DNA from: a bacterium
Lineage (GTDB): Bacteria > Bacillota_I > Bacilli_A > RFN20 > UBA1709
Direction: 5' to 3'
Assembly: GCA_012511355.1 (NCBI GenBank)
Contig: JAAZGG010000167.1
Location: 1 to 5,012, forward strand
DNA length: 5,012 nucleotides
Part shown: in pieces, positions 1 through 5,012 of the stretch
Position numbering within the stretch: position 1 is the stretch's first letter
Layout: each line of letters begins with the position of its first letter
Notes under the pieces: generated by a model
Told to the model about the DNA's origin: nothing
What the model saw: the letters and a program-made list of their open reading frames with translations, nothing else
The model's database searches: none
Made by a program: the position numbers and the translations under genes

Positions 1-390
1 GGCGAAAATACTTCGGTTGTCCGCATCACAAGAGTTGGCTCTGTCTGGGTCACCGGCGGTGCTGCTGTAATTGCTATTCTATTATCTTTCTTTAATCTTT
101 TTGACACTTTGATTGGAACAATCCCTGGTCCAGTAATGGGCGGAGTTTGTTTAATCCTCTATGGTTTTATCGCTGCTAACGGCCTAAAGACCTTGGTTGA
201 TTCTAAAGTTGACATGACCGAAACTAGAAACTTGATTATTATTTCAGTTATGTTAGTCATCGGTCTTGGTGGGGCGGTTATTATGATTGGTAGCCAAGGT
301 AAATTCTCAACCGCGGCTTTATCAATGATTGTTGGTATTATTCTTAACGCCATACTTCCACACTCGAAAAACGGAGCTTTTGATAAATAA
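1..390 (+). CDS. uraA: Uracil permease, NCS2 family, C-terminal part (5' end outside window)
   Basis: The last 129 codons of a uracil:proton symporter, an inner-membrane protein that imports uracil for pyrimidine salvage. The fragment opens inside the NCS2 signature helix with GENTSVVRITRV, the counterpart of the GEN-x-GVMAITRV motif of E. coli UraA. From family knowledge, the glutamate in that motif (residue 2 here) binds uracil in TM10. Hydrophobic segments follow at about residues 16-35, 38-56, 75-95 and 102-118. They include the conserved IPGPVMGGV stretch (about 41-49) and GLKTLVDSKVD (about 61-71), both typical of uracil rather than xanthine permeases. The protein ends in a short hydrophilic tail at a TAA stop. 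A strong terminator lies 3 bp after the stop, so this is the last gene of its transcript. It converges on the peptidase gene. The start, promoter and any PyrR attenuator lie outside the window. Xanthine permease is the main alternative and is unlikely given the ENTSVVRITR motif. Confidence 0.93.
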   Translation, partial: GENTSVVRITRVGSVWVTGGAAVIAILLSFFNLFDTLIGTIPGPVMGGVCLILYGFIAANGLKTLVDSKVDMTETRNLIIISVMLVIGLGGAVIMIGSQGKFSTAALSMIVGIILNAILPHSKNGAFDK

Positions 391-393
391 ATT

Positions 394-425
394 AAATGGA
401 ACCATTTAGTTGGTTCCATTTTTTT
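394..425 (+). terminator. Rho-independent terminator, probably bidirectional
   Basis: A perfect 11-bp inverted repeat, AAATGGAACCA (394-404) and TGGTTCCATTT (411-421), encloses a 6-nt loop. On the plus strand it runs into seven T residues (419-425), the classic form, placed just after the uracil permease stop. On the minus strand the same hairpin follows the peptidase stop codon (424-426), and downstream comes a T-rich but interrupted stretch (ATTTAATTTATTTAT). It can therefore plausibly stop both converging transcripts, less strongly on the minus strand. Confidence 0.9.
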
Positions 426-2127
426 ACATCGTGCTATCGTCAAATTGAGTTAAGTATTCTTTTAAGGGTTTAACGACCCTTTTAATACAGCCTTTTTTAA
501 AGGGAGAGACGAGGCGAACGCGCCGATCTTTAAGCAATGAGAGAAAACTTTTGCTGCCCCCTAAGTTACACAAGGCCAAATAACGTTCCCAGGCATCCTG
601 GTGGTTTAAACGATCAAGATTGAAAAACTGAAAAGCTAGAACTTGTGCAATGGTGTAATCAATATAGTAGAAGGGGCTTTCATAGATGTGGCGTTGTCTC
701 ATCCAAAAACCACCGTTTTCTAAAAACTCGTTCCCAGTATATTTTAAATGTGGTAAATATTTCTTTTCGATTTCCCGCCATTTGGCTCTTCTTTCAACTG
801 GGCTGATGTTAGGATTTTCATAAATATATTCTTGGAACTCGTCTACCGCTACACCATAAGGAATAAAGGTTATTTCACCTTCTACGTGTGAGAAGTGGTA
901 TTTGTCGTTTGCCTCACCAAAGAAGCCCTCGGTCCAAGGATAAGCGAAAAACTCCATGCTCATTGAATGAATTTCACAGGCCTCGTAGGTTGGCCAAACT
1001 GTTTCTAAAAGTTTAAAGTCGCGACATTGATAAGCCATAAACGCGTGGCCTGCTTCATGAGTTAAAACATCAACATCGCCACTGGTGCCATTAAAGTTTC
1101 CGAAAATAAAAGGCGCCCGATAGGCGGGGAAGGTTGTAGTATAGCCACCGCCGGCTTTATTTGGTCGTGTATCTAAATCTAATAGTTCACAATCTAACAT
1201 AAAATTGAAAAATTCGCCAGTTTCAGGAGACATTTCTTCGTACATCTTTTTAGCAACGTTAACTAAGTAATCTTTATCGCCTATGGGTCTAGCATTACCA
1301 CTTAAGAATTTAAGAGGGTAATCATAGTATTTAATACCCTTAATTCCTAAACGCTTAGCCTGCTTTCTAAAAAGTTTTTTTGTAAACGGGACTAAATCGT
1401 GGTAGACCTGATCTCGATAAGCCTTGACTTCTTCAGGACCATAATCAACGCGTCCTAGCCTTAAATAACCTAGTTCTACATAATTCTTGTAACCAAGTTT
1501 TTTAGCCATGGTGTCGCGTAAATGAACCATCTTATCATATATTTCATCAAGCTCTGATAAATTTTCTGCGAACCACTTATAGTAAGCCTTACTGGCTGCC
1601 GCTCTTGTTCGGCGATCGGTATCCGATAAAAATTTGCCCATTGCTGAGAGATTATAAGTTTTACCTTTAAATCTAATTTTAGCCCCAGCTAAAAGTTTGC
1701 TATAACGGCTCTTTAATTTATTATCTTCAATTAACTCGGGCATGATTTTGGGATCAAAGGCTTTTAAACTCACTTCGGCGCATTTTAATAAAACCGGACC
1801 GTAGTGTTTATCAATCTGTTCTTTAAAAGGACTCTCTAATAAGACTTGATAAAACTCATTGACTAAGGCCTCATAACGCGGTGAAATTTCATCAAGGAAA
1901 TCCATTTGTTTAACATAATACTCATCAGCAGTATTTAAAGTAAAACGCACGTTGCCCAAACTAAAGTTGGTTTCAACTTTAATTCTAACCTCGGTAATGG
2001 CATCTATATTTTTATAAACTTCTCTTGGTTTTTTGGCTTCCTTTAGTTTAATAATTAAAGCCCTAATTTCTTGCTCAATTTCTTCAATATTGAGTTCTTC
2101 ATAAACATATTCACTAAATTTCAACAT
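424..2127 (-). CDS. pepF: M3-family oligoendopeptidase (PepF-like zinc metallopeptidase)
   Basis: A 567-residue cytosolic zinc peptidase of the M3 (thimet oligopeptidase/PepF) family, which cleaves short peptides during peptide turnover. The zinc motif HEAGH is at residues 357-361: H357 and H361 are metal ligands and E358 is the general base. E385 in EIHSMSME is placed and spaced like the third ligand of the family. The preceding GGGYTTT (326-332) and GNFNGTSGD (343-351) and the later H480 with a Tyr-rich segment (FYYIDY, 486-491) are typical of bacterial M3 oligoendopeptidases and shape the substrate cleft. There is no signal peptide or membrane segment. The length is normal for the roughly 560-residue M3 branch often annotated as pepF/M3. 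I chose the ATG at 2127 because a GAGGTG site sits 5 nt upstream. The in-frame TTG at 2145 lies upstream of that site and would place it inside the gene. The gene follows rpoE by 30 bp with no terminator between, so the two are probably cotranscribed. The exact subfamily and substrates cannot be read from sequence. Confidence 0.93.
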   Translation of the reverse strand: MLKFSEYVYEELNIEEIEQEIRALIIKLKEAKKPREVYKNIDAITEVRIKVETNFSLGNVRFTLNTADEYYVKQMDFLDEISPRYEALVNEFYQVLLESPFKEQIDKHYGPVLLKCAEVSLKAFDPKIMPELIEDNKLKSRYSKLLAGAKIRFKGKTYNLSAMGKFLSDTDRRTRAAASKAYYKWFAENLSELDEIYDKMVHLRDTMAKKLGYKNYVELGYLRLGRVDYGPEEVKAYRDQVYHDLVPFTKKLFRKQAKRLGIKGIKYYDYPLKFLSGNARPIGDKDYLVNVAKKMYEEMSPETGEFFNFMLDCELLDLDTRPNKAGGGYTTTFPAYRAPFIFGNFNGTSGDVDVLTHEAGHAFMAYQCRDFKLLETVWPTYEACEIHSMSMEFFAYPWTEGFFGEANDKYHFSHVEGEITFIPYGVAVDEFQEYIYENPNISPVERRAKWREIEKKYLPHLKYTGNEFLENGGFWMRQRHIYESPFYYIDYTIAQVLAFQFFNLDRLNHQDAWERYLALCNLGGSKSFLSLLKDRRVRLVSPFKKGCIKRVVKPLKEYLTQFDDSTM

Positions 2128-2131
2128 TTCC

Positions 2132-2139
2132 CCACCTCT
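2132..2139 (-). promoter_or_regulatory. Ribosome binding site of the M3 peptidase
   Basis: On the minus strand the sequence reads AGAGGTGG, followed by GGAA and then ATG. This is a near-consensus Shine-Dalgarno site at normal spacing, and it fixes the start at 2127 instead of the TTG at 2145. Confidence 0.8.
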
Positions 2140-2157
2140 TCTCAAAATGTTTTTTTA

Positions 2158-2523
2158 TTAATAATTATCGCTGTCTTCATCTTCTTCCTCTTCTTCTTCA
2201 TCGATTTCTTCTTCGCCGAGTTCTTTTTCATCATCTTCGTCTTTTTCTTCCTCTTCATCAATCGCATAGACTTCGTTCATGTCGATATGAACTTTATCAT
2301 AGGTGTTTCTTTCGCGTAAATCCCAGACGTTTTCGCCCAAAGTTACAATTCTCCCATCTAGCGTTAGATCTGTATAGAACGAGGAAATGAGTTCTTCAAT
2401 TGCGCTTTTTTCTATTTTGGCGGCCTTACAGACCTCTTCCCATAATTTGTTAAAAGCTAAAGGCTTCTTTTTCTTTTTTAAGATTTCATAAGCGATTTGA
2501 ATCATTGATTTTTCATTTATCAT
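2158..2523 (-). CDS. rpoE: DNA-directed RNA polymerase delta subunit
   Basis: A 121-residue delta subunit of RNA polymerase, found in low-GC Gram-positives, where it aids core recycling, promoter selectivity and response to initiating NTP levels. Residues 1-70 form the HARE-HTH winged-helix domain. The stretch FYTDLTLDGRIVTL (49-62) followed by W67-D-L-R matches the FYTDLNIDGR...WGLR core of B. subtilis RpoE. Residues 89-121 are an almost purely Glu/Asp tail, expected to be disordered and to mimic nucleic acid. The tail is short: B. subtilis delta is about 173 residues. The Lys-rich tract that follows the folded domain in B. subtilis is absent here, while a run of five lysines lies inside the domain (16-20). 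The ATG at 2523 was chosen because AAGGTGG lies 8 nt upstream. A GTG at 2535 would overlap that site. A good promoter precedes the gene and the peptidase gene follows. Confidence 0.93.
   Translation of the reverse strand: MINEKSMIQIAYEILKKKKKPLAFNKLWEEVCKAAKIEKSAIEELISSFYTDLTLDGRIVTLGENVWDLRERNTYDKVHIDMNEVYAIDEEEEKDEDDEKELGEEEIDEEEEEEDEDSDNY
2174..2260. repeat. Polypurine/polypyrimidine low-complexity tract encoding the RpoE acidic tail
   Basis: The plus strand is almost all C and T (repeated CTT, TTC, CAT units), so the coding strand of rpoE is a run of GAA, GAG, GAT and GAC codons. It directly encodes the Glu/Asp tail. It is an imperfect triplet-rich tract rather than an exact tandem repeat, and the codons alternate between synonymous and Asp/Glu forms. 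Confidence 0.7.
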
Positions 2524-2531
2524 TTTTCTTT

Positions 2532-2538
2532 CCACCTT
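2532..2538 (-). promoter_or_regulatory. Ribosome binding site of rpoE
   Basis: The minus strand reads AAGGTGG, then 8 nt, then ATG. This supports the ATG at 2523. The in-frame GTG at 2535 is part of this site itself and so is not a credible start. Confidence 0.8.
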
Positions 2539-2550
2539 TTAAATACGTAA

Positions 2551-3766
<1,216 letters not shown>

Positions 3767-3767
3767 A

Positions 3768-4793
3768 ATGCGCACTGATGATTTTGATTATTACTTACCA
3801 AAAGAATTGATTGCTCAAAGCCCCTTGCTGGACCGTTCTTCCTCGCGGCTTTTAGTTTTAAAACGCCAGGAGGCTTCTATTGAACACCGGCACTTCAAAG
3901 ATATTATTGAATATTTTAAAAAGGGCGATGTTTTGGTTAGAAATAACACCCGGGTAATCCCCGCCCGCTTATTTGGTATCAAAAAAGAAACTGGTGCTAA
4001 AGTTGAGGTCTTGCTTTTAAGACAAACAAGCGAAGATATTTGGGAGTGTTTAGTGGGTAATGCTAGAGTAATTAAGCTAGGGACAGTTGTTGAGTTTTCT
4101 AATGGTCTTTTAAAGGCTGAGTGCTTAGAAGTTAAAGACGAGGGTATCCGCTTATTTAAAATGTCTTACCAAGGAATTTTCTATGAACTGCTTGATAAAC
4201 TTGGCCAAATGCCGCTGCCGCCATATATCAAAAAGAAACTAGAAGACAAAGAGCGTTATCAAACCATTTATGCCAAAATTAATGGTAGCGCCGCCGCCCC
4301 AACCGCCGGTTTTCACTTTAACGAAGAAATCTTTATTCAACTTAAAAACAAAGGCGTAGAAATTGTAGATATTACCTTGCATGTGGGTTTAGGAACCTTT
4401 CGTCCCGTTGATGAAGAAGAAATTGAAAAACACAACATGCATGAAGAATATTATTTTATTGATGAACAAGCTGTCGCTTCCTTAAATAAGGCTTACAAAG
4501 AAAAACGAAGAATTATTGCTGTTGGAACAACATCTGTTCGAACTTTAGAAGCGAATTTTAATAAATTTGGTCATTTTCAAAGCGAAAGCAGTAGAACTAA
4601 TATCTTTATTTATCCTGGTTATCAGTTTAAAACCATTACCGCGCTTGTTACCAATTTTCATTTACCAAAATCTACCCTTATTATGTTAGTATCGGCTTTT
4701 GCAGGACAAGAATTTACTAAACAAGCTTATTTAGAAGCCGTCAAAGAAAGGTATCGCTTTTTCTCGTTTGGCGATAGTATGTTAATTTTATGA
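3768..4793 (+). CDS. queA: S-adenosylmethionine:tRNA ribosyltransferase-isomerase
   Basis: A 341-residue enzyme that transfers and isomerises the ribosyl part of S-adenosylmethionine onto preQ1 in tRNA, giving epoxyqueuosine-tRNA. Family motifs occur in order: the N-terminal FDYYLPKELIAQSPL (6-20), NNTRVIPARL (59-68), GSAAAPTAGFHF (173-184), HVGLGTFRPV (205-214), VGTTSVRTLE (252-261) and TNFHLPKSTL (295-304). The C-terminus FFSFGDSMLIL is the normal family ending. Length is typical (about 340-350) and no key block is missing. The start lies 1 nt after the tgt stop with a GAGGT site inside tgt. The TGA stop overlaps the queH start (ATGA), so translation of the three genes is probably coupled. 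In B. subtilis, queA comes before tgt; here the order is reversed and follows the reaction order. The natural TGA stop argues against a mycoplasma-type code. Confidence 0.97.
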   Translation: MRTDDFDYYLPKELIAQSPLLDRSSSRLLVLKRQEASIEHRHFKDIIEYFKKGDVLVRNNTRVIPARLFGIKKETGAKVEVLLLRQTSEDIWECLVGNARVIKLGTVVEFSNGLLKAECLEVKDEGIRLFKMSYQGIFYELLDKLGQMPLPPYIKKKLEDKERYQTIYAKINGSAAAPTAGFHFNEEIFIQLKNKGVEIVDITLHVGLGTFRPVDEEEIEKHNMHEEYYFIDEQAVASLNKAYKEKRRIIAVGTTSVRTLEANFNKFGHFQSESSRTNIFIYPGYQFKTITALVTNFHLPKSTLIMLVSAFAGQEFTKQAYLEAVKERYRFFSFGDSMLIL

Positions 4794-5012
4794 TTAAAAG
4801 TTACAAATTAGGCGAAGAATTATTAGAACAAGTTAGGCGCTTGCCCTTTAGGCCAAGTTTGCTTTTGCACGCCTGTTGTGGTCCTTGCTCAACTTATCCC
4901 TTGCAGTTATTAAACAAGATTTTTAATATTACCGTTTATTACAATAATTCTAATATCTATCCTTTAGAAGAATATGAAAAACGCTTTATTAATCTTAAAA
5001 AGTATATTGATA
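4790..5012 (+). CDS. queH: Epoxyqueuosine reductase QueH (DUF208), N-terminal part, cut by window end
   Basis: The first 74 complete codons of a QueH-type reductase, which converts epoxyqueuosine in tRNA to queuosine, the last step of the pathway. Residues 24-37 read LLLHACCGPCSTYP, the N-terminal hallmark with C29, C30 and C33. From family knowledge, these cysteines belong to the iron-sulfur/metal site of this cobalamin-independent enzyme. YYNNSNIYPLEEYEKR (50-65) is the next conserved block. QueG, the cobalamin-dependent enzyme for the same step, has a different sequence, so this is not QueG. The ATG at 4790 overlaps the queA stop and is the only usable start, since an in-frame stop lies at 4775-4777. 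No clear ribosome binding site precedes it, so it probably depends on reinitiation by ribosomes finishing queA. The remaining conserved cysteines would be beyond the window and cannot be checked. Confidence 0.93.
   Translation, partial: MIKSYKLGEELLEQVRRLPFRPSLLLHACCGPCSTYPLQLLNKIFNITVYYNNSNIYPLEEYEKRFINLKKYID

Noticed and set aside
159..443. Minus-strand open frame opposite the uracil permease
   Set aside because: It lies antisense to a clearly conserved gene, crosses the terminator, and has no recognisable protein features.
2128..2145. TTG start at 2145 adding six residues to the peptidase
   Set aside because: The strong AGAGGTGG site would be inside the gene, while it is ideally placed for the ATG at 2127.
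2071..2319. Plus-strand open frame rich in Phe and Ile that looks like a membrane protein
   Set aside because: It is the complement of the Glu/Asp codon tract of rpoE and of the start of the peptidase gene. TTC/CTT triplets produce Phe and Leu by default, and no ribosome binding site is seen.
4791..4811. TGA read as tryptophan, which would extend QueA to the TAG at 4809
   Set aside because: The QueA family normally ends at this FGDSMLI region, the ATGA overlap with queH is a classic junction, and tryptophans in the window use TGG.

Overview
The window is about 5 kb of AT-rich bacterial DNA. It fits a low-GC Gram-positive (Bacillota: Bacilli or a relative near Erysipelotrichia/Tenericutes). 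The evidence is an RNA polymerase delta subunit (RpoE), a lineage marker of that group; strong GGTGG/GAGGT-type ribosome binding sites; and A/T-rich third codon positions. Tryptophan is encoded by TGG, and TGA is the natural stop of queA, where the family's usual C-terminus ends. The organism therefore uses the standard code rather than the mycoplasma code. I cannot name a species.

Layout: (1) 1-390 (+) is the C-terminal third of a uracil permease, cut by the window edge, followed by a perfect 11-bp terminator hairpin (394-425). (2) On the minus strand, converging on that terminator, lies a short unit of rpoE (2158-2523) followed 30 bp later by an M3-family zinc oligopeptidase (424-2127). A good extended -10 promoter precedes rpoE. 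(3) The 109-bp divergent spacer 2524-2632 holds the rpoE promoter and a striking 48-nt imperfect palindrome (2586-2633) that ends on the start codon of tgt and includes its ribosome binding site. (4) On the plus strand from 2633 to the window end lies a tightly packed queuosine operon, tgt-queA-queH. There is 1 nt between tgt and queA, a 4-nt ATGA overlap between queA and queH, and queH is cut by the edge.

Tgt, QueA and QueH are the three consecutive tRNA-level steps of queuosine synthesis: exchange of guanine-34 for preQ1, conversion to epoxyqueuosine, and cobalamin-independent reduction to queuosine. The genes are in reaction order. No preQ1 synthesis gene (queD, queE, queC, queF) or transporter is visible, so the source of preQ1 is not shown. 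RpoE acts in transcription, the peptidase in cytosolic peptide turnover and the permease in uracil uptake. These are ordinary housekeeping genes next to the queuosine operon rather than part of it.

I see no mobile element, CRISPR array, tRNA, rRNA or defence system. The most interesting non-coding signal is the tgt leader palindrome.
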